Made by a program: the position numbers and the translations under genes
Shown: positions 1 to 6,044 of the stretch, in pieces
Numbering within the stretch: the first letter of the stretch is position 1
Layout: every line of letters starts with the position of its first letter
The notes under the pieces: generated by a model
The model's input: only the letters and a program-made list of their open reading frames with translations
Databases searched by the model: none
What the model was told of the DNA's origin: nothing
NCBI GenBank assembly: GCA_017385345.1
Contig: JAFNRY010000009.1
Coordinates: 1 to 9,820, forward strand
Source of the DNA: Kiritimatiellia bacterium
GTDB taxonomy: Bacteria > Verrucomicrobiota > Kiritimatiellia > RFP12 > UBA1067
Direction: 5' to 3'
DNA length: 9,820 bases

Positions 1-53
1 CAAGCTCTGTTTTTTTCAGTTTGATTTCGTGGTTCCTGAGCGTTCGAGGATTG

Positions 54-62
54 TGGTAAAAT
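54..62 (+). promoter_or_regulatory. Candidate extended -10 promoter element upstream of the GH20 gene
   Basis: The bases read TG, one spacer base, then TAAAAT at 57-62, which matches an extended sigma70 -10 box (TGnTATAAT) with one mismatch. No good -35 box lies at normal spacing; the best is TTCCTG at 33-38. Transcription would begin near 69-70, leaving a leader of about 43 nt before the ATG at 113. This would leave the in-frame GTG at 29 untranscribed and supports the start at 113. The assignment rests on motif match only. Confidence 0.4.
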
Positions 63-94
63 GGCGGCGTCTCAGAGCAGGGGCGGTGGAAACA

Positions 95-102
95 AGAAAG
101 GA
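95..102 (+). promoter_or_regulatory. Ribosome binding site that fixes the GH20 start
   Basis: AGAAAGGA lies 10 nt upstream of the ATG at 113. The open frame extends back to a GTG at 29, but that stretch is basic, lacks signal-peptide character and has no comparable purine-rich site, while the protein from 113 begins directly with an export signal. The site therefore favours 113 over 29. Confidence 0.6.
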
Positions 103-112
103 AAAACCGGAA

Positions 113-2431
113 ATGCACAGATTCAAAACCGTTCGTTCGGGTTTTATGGCGGCCGTTTGCGCGGCATTGGCGCTCGCGGTGCGGGCGGACGGATTTTCCG
201 TTTCGACTTCGACAACGCTTGATGCCGATGCCGACTGGCGCGGAAAGGGAGAGGTGATGGTTTTCGCCGGCGCTACGCTCGATCTTGCGGGACGCCGCCT
301 TTCGCTTTCCTCCATTGCCGGATCGGGCGTGGTCACCGACACGGTCGGCGGCGGCGTGGTGTGCATGGACGTGCCGGCGGGAGTCTCCGTTGTCAACACC
401 AACGTGTCATTCGCGGGTGCGTTGCGCTTTGTCAAGGCGGGCGCCGGCGAATTCCGCCAAGCGTGCATGGGCCACAGCTACGGCGGCGGCACCCATGTCG
501 CGGAAGGCGTCCTTCGCTGCAAGGCGGGCGGTCTCAACTCCGAAGACGGGGGACGGCTGAACTGGGGACGGCCCGGGTCCGAGATCAAGGTGGAAAGCGG
601 CGCAACGCTCGACCTCCAGGATTCCTGCAACAATTGCTACTGGCATATTGTGCTCGCCGGCGGCCGTCTTCTTCTCCGCGACTCGCAGCCGAACCCCGCC
701 GGCGATGCGCAGGTGCAGAGTCTTGCGCTTCTTGCTGATTCTTCGATGGATGTGTGCGATTCCGGCTTCATCGGGAGCGGCTATGGCAGATGCCGGATCG
801 ACTTGAACGGACACCAGCTCACCGTAAATTGCGCGCGCGGCCGTGAGGCGTACATGTTCAACACGACGTTCGCCTCGTCCGGCTCGCTGCGGTTTGCGGC
901 CGCGGACGGCAGCAGCGTCTTGATGGACAAGGTTCCCGTCGATACGTCGGGAGCGGAGGTCTTTTCCCGTGACGATGTCGCGAAAAGCGTCGCGCTCGTC
1001 CCGGCGCCGCGCGAGATGAAGTTTACCGGAGGCTTTCATCTGGCGAAGAAGCCGCCGAAGGTCGTGAAGACCCATGGCATCCCGCCGGAAGGATACGAAA
1101 TCTCCATCACGGCGGAAGGCATAACAATACGCCATTCGGACGACGCGGGCGCGTTTTACGCGAACATGACGCTCTCGCAAATCGGCCGCCGCGACGCGAA
1201 GGAGAAGTGCAAGGAGTACCCGTGTCTGGAAATCAAGGACTCGCCCAGGTTCAGGTGGCGAGGCGTCCACCTCGACGATTCCCGACACTTCCTCGGCAAG
1301 GACACCGTCATGCACATTCTCGAACAGATGTCGTGGTTCAAGCTCAACGTCCTCCACTGGCATCTGACCGACGACCAGCTCTGGTCGCTTGAGATTCCCG
1401 GCTGTCCCGAGCTTCAGAAATACGGCGAGGAGTTCCCCATTCCCGGGCAGAAGGCACGGTTGCGCGGCGAGAAAGTAGCCAACGGATTCTACACCGCCGC
1501 CGACGTGAAGGAAATCGTGGCTTATGCGCAGGCTCGACAAATCGCAATCGTTCCGGAAATCGAGCTGCCCGGCCATTCGGCGGCGGCAATCCTCGCGTAT
1601 CCGGAGCTATGCTGTTTTCCGCAGGAGATCTACGCGCGTGGCCGCGACGCCTACAAGTTCGACTACAGCAAGTTCACGGGCATCTATTGTTTCGGGAATC
1701 CGGACGCGATCCGCTTCCTGGAAAAAGTTTTCGACCACGTTTGCGAGCTGTTTCCGGGGGATGTGATCCACATCGGCGGCGACGAGTGCTTCCGGGACGC
1801 CTGGAAGAGATGTCCCAAATGCCAAGAGTTCATGAAGCGGGAAGGACTGAAGGGTGTCGAACAGATCCAGCCGTGGGTGACGCGGCACTTTACGGAGTAT
1901 CTTGCGAAGAAGGGACGCCGGGCGATAGGCTGGGACGAGATATTCATAGAATCGGCGGATCGCGGCGCCGGCGGATCGAACATCACATCGATGCTTCCAA
2001 AATCAACGATGGGCATGTGCTGGCGCGCGCACGGAGCGGGCGCCTCCGCCGCGAATCAGGGATTCGACATCGTGATGGCCCCGTATCCTTACACCTACTT
2101 CGACTACTGCCAGGGGCTTGCGGAAGATCCATACCTCTATCCCGGCGGCTGGTTGCCGCTCGAACGCGTTTATCAGTTCGATCCGCTCGCTGGCGTGGAC
2201 GAGTCGGCGCGTGCGCACGTCGTCGGCGGGCAGTGTTGCAACTGGACGTCGCACACGTTCGGGCGGTACGACCTTGAATGGAAACTCTGGCCGCGCGGAC
2301 TTGCGATTGCCGAGGTGTTGTGGACGTATCCGGACCCGAAGAAGCGCGACTTTGCCGGATTTTTGGCGCGCGCCGGGGAATGTCGCCGCCGGCTCGTCTC
2401 TGCGCACGTCAATTGCGCCCCGCTCAAGTAG
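113..2431 (+). CDS. Secreted GH20 beta-N-acetylhexosaminidase with beta-helix-like N-terminal region
   Basis: The product (772 aa) should hydrolyse terminal beta-linked N-acetylglucosamine or N-acetylgalactosamine from glycans such as mucin, chitin oligomers or wall fragments. Residues 1-25 form a signal peptide (basic start, Ala/Leu core, likely cut after AVRA). Residues about 30-285 are Gly/Val/Asp-rich and repetitive; the stretch YGGGTHVAEGVLR near 123-135 resembles autotransporter-associated beta-strand repeats. A short GH20b-like domain (about 290-375) precedes the catalytic barrel (about 380-745). Visible GH20 motifs are HWHLTDDQ (415-422), PEIELPGH (481-488), HIGGDE (553-558) and GWDE (606-609). 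D557 and E558 are the expected catalytic pair of substrate-assisted hydrolysis, E558 being the acid/base. No C-terminal barrel or sorting signal is seen. It stands alone, 209 nt before rnfE. Family assignment is secure; substrate is not. Confidence 0.93.
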   Translation: MHRFKTVRSGFMAAVCAALALAVRADGFSVSTSTTLDADADWRGKGEVMVFAGATLDLAGRRLSLSSIAGSGVVTDTVGGGVVCMDVPAGVSVVNTNVSFAGALRFVKAGAGEFRQACMGHSYGGGTHVAEGVLRCKAGGLNSEDGGRLNWGRPGSEIKVESGATLDLQDSCNNCYWHIVLAGGRLLLRDSQPNPAGDAQVQSLALLADSSMDVCDSGFIGSGYGRCRIDLNGHQLTVNCARGREAYMFNTTFASSGSLRFAAADGSSVLMDKVPVDTSGAEVFSRDDVAKSVALVPAPREMKFTGGFHLAKKPPKVVKTHGIPPEGYEISITAEGITIRHSDDAGAFYANMTLSQIGRRDAKEKCKEYPCLEIKDSPRFRWRGVHLDDSRHFLGKDTVMHILEQMSWFKLNVLHWHLTDDQLWSLEIPGCPELQKYGEEFPIPGQKARLRGEKVANGFYTAADVKEIVAYAQARQIAIVPEIELPGHSAAAILAYPELCCFPQEIYARGRDAYKFDYSKFTGIYCFGNPDAIRFLEKVFDHVCELFPGDVIHIGGDECFRDAWKRCPKCQEFMKREGLKGVEQIQPWVTRHFTEYLAKKGRRAIGWDEIFIESADRGAGGSNITSMLPKSTMGMCWRAHGAGASAANQGFDIVMAPYPYTYFDYCQGLAEDPYLYPGGWLPLERVYQFDPLAGVDESARAHVVGGQCCNWTSHTFGRYDLEWKLWPRGLAIAEVLWTYPDPKKRDFAGFLARAGECRRRLVSAHVNCAPLK

Positions 2432-2458
2432 GGGGCGCAGGTTAGGTGGCGTGTGCAC

Positions 2459-2477
2459 AACGGGCAGGAAGCCCGTT
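2459..2477. repeat. Perfect 7-bp palindromic stem-loop, possible dispersed repeat
   Basis: AACGGGC and GCCCGTT form a perfect 7-bp stem around an AGGAA loop, 27 nt after the GH20 stop codon. There is no T-tract after it, so it is not a classical intrinsic terminator. Short GC-rich palindromes of this kind often occur as dispersed intergenic repeats in large bacterial genomes, but only one copy is present here, so repeat status is inference. It could alternatively protect the 3' end of the GH20 transcript. Confidence 0.4.
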
Positions 2478-2499
2478 CCACTCATGTTCAAGCCAAACC

Positions 2500-2526
2500 G
2501 GAAAACCGGCAAGTTCCGGTCTTTCC
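2500..2526 (+). terminator. Stem-loop after the GH20 gene, weak terminator candidate
   Basis: GGAAAACCGG (2500-2509) pairs with CCGGTCTTTCC (2516-2526) to give a 10-bp stem with one bulged C at 2521 and a CAAGTT loop. It lies between the GH20 stop codon and the rnfE promoter, where a terminator is expected. The following bases are only moderately T-rich, with no clean T-run, so termination efficiency is doubtful. The hairpin is directly visible; the terminator role is inferred from position. Confidence 0.35.
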
Positions 2527-2603
2527 ATGGTGTTTCATTTCCGCTTTTGAGATTCCCCGGCACTTTCCGCCTGCGAGAGAGTTTCTTTTCCCTTGCTATG
2601 TAT

Positions 2604-2632
2604 TTGCAAAAGGGGCGGGAAAAAGATATAAT
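2604..2632 (+). promoter_or_regulatory. Strong sigma70-type promoter driving rnfE and the downstream operon
   Basis: A -35 box TTGCAA (2604-2609, four of six consensus bases) and a perfect -10 box TATAAT (2627-2632) are separated by the optimal 17 nt. The -10 box ends 8 nt before the rnfE ATG at 2641, so initiation is expected at or within a base or two of the start codon. No Shine-Dalgarno sequence fits between them, which points to a leaderless or nearly leaderless mRNA. Confidence 0.8.
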
Positions 2633-2640
2633 CGCAATGT

Positions 2641-3324
2641 ATGAGATTGACTGAAACTGTGTTGAACGGAATATTCAGGAACAATCCGATATTCCGTCTC
2701 GTACTGGGGTTGTGTCCGACGCTTGCCGTGACCACGAGCGTCGAGAACGCGATTGGAATGGGTCTTGCGGCGACATTCGTTCTCGTTTGTTCCAACGCGC
2801 TCGTGTCGGCGTTGCGAAAGGCCATTCCGCAGTCTGTCAGAATACCTTGCTACATAACGATCATAGCGACCTTCGTGACGGCCGTCGATCTTCTCATGCA
2901 AGCGTATCTTCCGGCGCTTTCCGAAAGTCTCGGGATATTCATACCTCTTATCGTGGTGAATTGCATCATACTCGGGCGCGCGGAGGCGTTCGCGGGCAAG
3001 AACGGCGTCGTGGCTTCGATAGCGGACGGCGCCGGGACCGGCGCGGGATTCACGCTCGCGCTGATGCTGGTGGCGGCGGCTCGCGAGTTCGCCGGCGCTG
3101 GCACGCTGACGCTGTGGGGCGACATTGCGGCGAAGGGACTGAATCCGTCGCCGGCGGCGCTGGCGATTCTGCCTGCCGGCGGTTTCATCGTGCTCGGCCT
3201 TCTTCTGGCGCTCGTGAACAAGATGAGCGACGCGGCGGCCGCGCGGCGCGGCGGCGCGCCGGCCCTCCCGCGCGAACTCGACTGCCGCCATTGCGCGGTG
3301 TGCGCCACTGGGGGCTGCGCATGA
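2641..3324 (+). CDS. rnfE: Rnf electron transport complex subunit E (RnfE/RsxE)
   Basis: This 227-aa integral membrane protein matches RnfE of the Rnf complex, which couples ferredoxin:NAD oxidoreduction to ion transport. Family hallmarks are NGIFRNNP (9-16), GLCPTLAV (23-30), SLGIFIPLIV (96-105), NCIILGRAEAFA (107-118) and a Gly-rich region near 130-136. About six hydrophobic segments span residues 20-193. C25 and C108 match the conserved cysteines that in RnfE/NqrD help hold an intramembrane [2Fe-2S] cluster shared with RnfA/NqrE. The sequence is closer to RnfE than to NqrD. Residues 194-227 form a hydrophilic tail ending with C215, C218, C221 and C226. The start at 2641 is required because conserved sequence begins at once. 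It is the first gene of the operon and overlaps nrdR by 4 nt. No other rnf gene is in the window. Confidence 0.92.
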   Translation: MRLTETVLNGIFRNNPIFRLVLGLCPTLAVTTSVENAIGMGLAATFVLVCSNALVSALRKAIPQSVRIPCYITIIATFVTAVDLLMQAYLPALSESLGIFIPLIVVNCIILGRAEAFAGKNGVVASIADGAGTGAGFTLALMLVAAAREFAGAGTLTLWGDIAAKGLNPSPAALAILPAGGFIVLGLLLALVNKMSDAAAARRGGAPALPRELDCRHCAVCATGGCA

Positions 3325-3764
3325 AGTGCCCCGCCTGCGGCGCCGACAACGACAGGGTTCTCGATTCCCGCCCGGCGCGGGACGGCGCGGCGGTGCGCCG
3401 CAGGCGCGAGTGTTCCGCCTGCGGCGTGAGGTACACGACTTTCGAGGAAATCGCGGACGACATCACGGTGGTCAAGACCGACGGGCGGCGCGAACCGTTC
3501 GACCGCTCGAAGATAGACAGGGCCGTGCGCAAATCGTGCGGGAAGCTGCCGATCGGCGACATGCAGATACGGGCGCTGACGGACGCTGTCGTCGCCCGGC
3601 TGCCGCGCGGCGACGAGGTCTCCTCCTCGCGGATCGCCGGGCTTGTCATGGACGAATTGCGCAAGACCGACGATGTAGCCTACATACGTTTCGCGAGCGT
3701 TTACAGGAAGTTCACGGACGTTTCGCAGTTCGTGGACGAGGTGACGGGGATATCGGGAAAATGA
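3321..3764 (+). CDS. nrdR: Transcriptional repressor NrdR
   Basis: This 147-aa protein has the full NrdR architecture at normal family length (about 150 aa). NrdR represses ribonucleotide reductase genes by sensing ATP and dATP through an ATP-cone. A zinc ribbon covers residues 1-35 with C3, C6, C31 and C34 as ligands, and the SRPARDG and RRRRECSACG stretches match the family. The ATP-cone runs from about 48 to 138 and starts with VVKTDGRREPFDRSKI; the C-terminal DDVAYIRFASVYRKF is also typical. The ATG at 3321 overlaps the rnfE stop as ATGA, with a G-rich stretch (3310-3314) as a possible ribosome binding site. A longer open frame continues upstream but only reads rnfE out of frame. No ribonucleotide reductase gene and no NrdR-box-like repeat pair is visible here, so its target lies elsewhere. 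Confidence 0.96.
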   Translation: MKCPACGADNDRVLDSRPARDGAAVRRRRECSACGVRYTTFEEIADDITVVKTDGRREPFDRSKIDRAVRKSCGKLPIGDMQIRALTDAVVARLPRGDEVSSSRIAGLVMDELRKTDDVAYIRFASVYRKFTDVSQFVDEVTGISGK

Positions 3765-4828
3765 ACTCCGGCGGAGGCAGCGCAGCGCCGGTGGATGTGG
3801 CGATCGCGGGTCTTGGCCGGGCCGCGTTTTCGGAGCACCTGCCGTTTTTCGATGCGAACCGCGGCTTGTTCAGGATAATCGCCGCGTGCGATCTTTCGAA
3901 AGAGCGGCGCGACAGGTTCGCCGCCGTGTTCCCCGGCGCCAGGCTCTTCAAGTACATCGACGACATGCTTGACGAGAGCGATATTGAACTGATGGTCGTG
4001 TCCGTTCCGTCCAAAGAACACGTCGCGTTCGCCTCGGCATCTCTGAAGAAAGGATTCTGGACGGCGGTGGAATCGCCTATCGCGGCCACGGCCGAGGATG
4101 CGAACGCTCTGCGCGCGGCGGCGGAGCGCGCCGACGGAAGGCTGCTGCCGATCCTGCGCGGGCTTACCGATCCCGGCTTCGCGCTTGCCGCCGAGGTGGC
4201 AACCGGGGGCAGGCTCGGCGCGCTCCATCGCGTATCCATCGTCTGCGACGACTATCTGCGGAGAAACGATTGGCAGGCGACGAAAACGGCCGGCGGCGGC
4301 GCGGCGATGTACGCGATGCCGGACATGGTGTGCCAGGCCTTGCGGTTCGCGGGTTCGCCGCCGGTGAAGATGTGGAGCGAACTGAAGCGCATCGCTTCCG
4401 TCGGCGACGCGGAGGACTTCGTGCACGTGCGTTTCAAGACCCGCTCGCAGCTGACGATGGACGTGGAATACAACGGCGGGCGGGTTCCGTGTTGGCCCAG
4501 GCCGGCTTTCGTGCTCGAAGGCGCGCGGGGCGCCTTCCGCGTCATGCCGGGCGAACGCTCCGGAACGCTCGCGCTTCTCGACCTGCCGGCGTCGCGCAGA
4601 AGGAAAAGCGTGAGGACGCCTCCGCTCTCCGGCATGCGCGAGGAGACAGGCGTAGCGCTGGAGACGGTTTCGCTGCCGGAGGGGACGCCGGACGCCGTGG
4701 GGGCTTTCTGGCGCCGCGTCCACGATACGGTGCGCGGAGCGAAGCCGTTCCACATACGGCGGGCCGAGGCGTTCGAGGCGCTGAGACTTTCATTGCTGGC
4801 GAGACACGGCGGATCCCACGGAGGTTGA
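3761..4828 (+). CDS. Gfo/Idh/MocA-family protein with degenerate active site
   Basis: The 355-aa product has the two-domain layout of NAD(P)-dependent Gfo/Idh/MocA sugar or cyclitol dehydrogenases. A Rossmann fold covers about residues 11-125, with the dinucleotide-loop motif AGLGRAAF (16-23) and an acidic residue at the end of beta-2 (CDLSKERR, 43-50). VVSVPSKEHVAFA (79-91) is also typical. The alpha/beta substrate domain follows (about 130-350). The usual EKP motif reads ESP (104-106), so the conserved lysine is Ser105. The usual GGG-x3-D-x-G-x-H-x2-D motif reads GGGAAMYAMPDMVC (178-191), losing the Asp and the catalytic His. NAD(P) binding may persist, but ordinary dehydrogenase chemistry is doubtful. 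The ATG overlaps the nrdR stop by 4 nt, and the next gene starts 2 nt after its stop. The substrate cannot be assigned from this context. Confidence 0.85.
   Translation: MNSGGGSAAPVDVAIAGLGRAAFSEHLPFFDANRGLFRIIAACDLSKERRDRFAAVFPGARLFKYIDDMLDESDIELMVVSVPSKEHVAFASASLKKGFWTAVESPIAATAEDANALRAAAERADGRLLPILRGLTDPGFALAAEVATGGRLGALHRVSIVCDDYLRRNDWQATKTAGGGAAMYAMPDMVCQALRFAGSPPVKMWSELKRIASVGDAEDFVHVRFKTRSQLTMDVEYNGGRVPCWPRPAFVLEGARGAFRVMPGERSGTLALLDLPASRRRKSVRTPPLSGMREETGVALETVSLPEGTPDAVGAFWRRVHDTVRGAKPFHIRRAEAFEALRLSLLARHGGSHGG
4820..4824 (+). promoter_or_regulatory. Shine-Dalgarno site of the DtxR-type regulator gene
   Basis: GGAGG sits 6 nt before the ATG at 4831, inside the last codons of the preceding gene. 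It is one of the two best ribosome binding sites in the window. It shows that the organism uses standard SD-led initiation inside the operon, which makes the SD-less starts at 2641 and 8540 stand out. Confidence 0.75.
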
Positions 4829-4830
4829 CC

Positions 4831-5217
4831 ATGAACGAGATGACCCAAAGCCTGGAAGATTACATCGAAGCGATCCACGTGCTTCTGGACGACAAAGGGG
4901 AGGCGTGCGTCCACGACATCGCGGCCATGCTCGGCGTGAAAATGCCAAGCGTGGTGAAGGCTTTGCGCGAGTTGAAGAAGATGGGGCTTGCGACGCAGGA
5001 ACCCTACTCGCCCGTCGAACTGACGCCGAAAGGAACCGCCCTCGCGGCGCAGGTGCTCGAACGCCACACCATGCTGAGGCTGTTTCTTGTGAAGCTCGGC
5101 GTTTCACGCAAGACGGCGGATATCGATGCATGCCGCATGGAACACATACTTTCGGCCGAGACGCTCGACCGCATAGCCGCTTTCAACAAAAAACACGCAA
5201 CGCGGAGAAAAAAATGA
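4831..5217 (+). CDS. DtxR/MntR-family metal-dependent transcriptional regulator
   Basis: This 128-aa protein resembles the two-domain members of the DtxR family, which bind operators when loaded with Fe(II) or Mn(II). Residues 5-65 form the winged helix: SLEDYIEAI (7-15), VHDIAAMLGVKMPSVVKAL (27-45) as helix-turn-helix, and EPYSPVELTPKG (57-68) as the wing. The dimerisation and metal-binding part covers 69-120, with ERHTMLRLFL (77-86) and CRMEHILS (101-108). By alignment with Bacillus subtilis MntR (D8, E11, H77, E99, E102, H103) the likely ligands are D10, E13, H79, C101, E104 and H105. The cysteine at the E99 position is the DtxR/IdeR choice, so specificity is unclear. The C-terminal SH3-like domain of DtxR is absent. 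No transporter gene or obvious operator palindrome is nearby. Confidence 0.9.
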   Translation: MNEMTQSLEDYIEAIHVLLDDKGEACVHDIAAMLGVKMPSVVKALRELKKMGLATQEPYSPVELTPKGTALAAQVLERHTMLRLFLVKLGVSRKTADIDACRMEHILSAETLDRIAAFNKKHATRRKK

Positions 5218-6044
5218 AGGAACAACTGCAGATTCTGAAGCAGATACAGGAGCTTTCGTTGACGCGCGACGAGCACAGCCACACCGGCGACGGCAGCCGC
5301 CTCGGCGAACTCGACGAGGCGATCAAAGCGCTCGAGGCGAAACTCGAACCTCTGGCGGCCGGAGTCTATTCGCGTCTTTCAAAGAGAGGGCGCATAGTCG
5401 TGGCGACGGTTACGAACGGAGTATGCTCCGCGTGCGGCATGCAGGTGCCGACGTCCCAGGCCCAGCAGGTGCGCCTCGCGCAGCATCTCGTCACCTGCAC
5501 CGGCTGCGGCAGGATCCTCGCGGCCACCGACGACGGGGCGGCGCACAACATCGGCGCCGTGAACGACCGTGACGATCCGAAGACCGGCATAGCCAGATTC
5601 TGCTGTGAATCGCTCGTGCTTCCCGATCTCGACGCGACGGACCGCAACGGGGCGATATGCGCCCTTTCGTCGCTCATGGAGAAGGCCGGGTTCATCAAGA
5701 ACGGCGACGCCCTCGCCACGGCCGCGATAGACCGCGAAAACACGCTTTCCACGGCCGTCGGCGAATCTCTCGCCTTCCCGCACGTTCGCGGAGTCGAAGG
5801 CGGCGGTCTCACGCTCGCGATGGGCATTTCCCGGAAGGGCATCGACTGGGACGGCGAACAGACCGTCAAGGCGGTGTTCCTTTCCGCCATACCAGTTGCG
5901 GTGTCCGCATTCTACCTTAGGCTGATGTCCGGCATAGTGCAGGCGTTTTCCAAGCCCGGGGCGATCGACGCGCTTGTCGAGGCCAAGACGCCGAACGCGC
6001 TGTGGAAGGCTCTTGTGAAGGCGACGAGGCGGACAGTAAAATGA
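5214..6044 (+). CDS. Zinc-ribbon (CT398/HP0958-like) protein fused to a PTS EIIA-Ntr-like domain
   Basis: The 276-aa product joins two families. Residues 1-48 are a short predicted coiled coil. Residues 49-102 match the C4 zinc ribbon of the CT398/HP0958 family: GVYSRLSKRGRIVVA, then C71-x2-C74 with GMQVP, and C95-x2-C98 with GRIL. A linker (about 103-143, with C130 and C131) leads to an EIIA domain of the fructose/mannitol/Ntr type (about 148-270). Its phospho-acceptor histidine is probably H190 in LAFPHVRG, the equivalent of the IPH motif of PtsN. PtsN-type proteins are phosphorylated by NPr/HPr and act mainly as regulators rather than sugar carriers. The single open frame shows no frameshift and has an SD-like GGAG at 5204-5207. 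It overlaps both neighbours by 4 nt. Both domain calls are good; the joint role is unknown. Confidence 0.87.
   Translation: MKEQLQILKQIQELSLTRDEHSHTGDGSRLGELDEAIKALEAKLEPLAAGVYSRLSKRGRIVVATVTNGVCSACGMQVPTSQAQQVRLAQHLVTCTGCGRILAATDDGAAHNIGAVNDRDDPKTGIARFCCESLVLPDLDATDRNGAICALSSLMEKAGFIKNGDALATAAIDRENTLSTAVGESLAFPHVRGVEGGGLTLAMGISRKGIDWDGEQTVKAVFLSAIPVAVSAFYLRLMSGIVQAFSKPGAIDALVEAKTPNALWKALVKATRRTVK

Noticed and set aside
10..16. A seven-T tract at the left edge that could be the end of an intrinsic terminator
   Set aside because: Any hairpin would lie mostly outside the window; the nine preceding bases do not form a stem by themselves.
29..112. Upstream GTG start that would lengthen the GH20 protein by 28 residues
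   Set aside because: The extension is basic and precedes a complete signal peptide, it has no SD, and it lies upstream of the expected transcription start.
407..1576. A 389-codon minus-strand open frame opposite the GH20 gene
   Set aside because: It has no family motif and an arginine-rich composition, and it lies entirely opposite the GH20 coding region with its catalytic blocks on the + strand.
2453..2644. A 63-codon + strand open frame across the intergenic gap
   Set aside because: It reads through both stem-loops and the rnfE promoter, has no SD, and its product has no recognisable features.
5214..6044. Possibility that the zinc ribbon and EIIA domain are two genes merged by a sequencing frameshift
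   Set aside because: The reading frame is continuous, codon use looks uniform across the linker, and no SD plus ATG sits at the EIIA domain boundary; a true fusion is the simpler reading.
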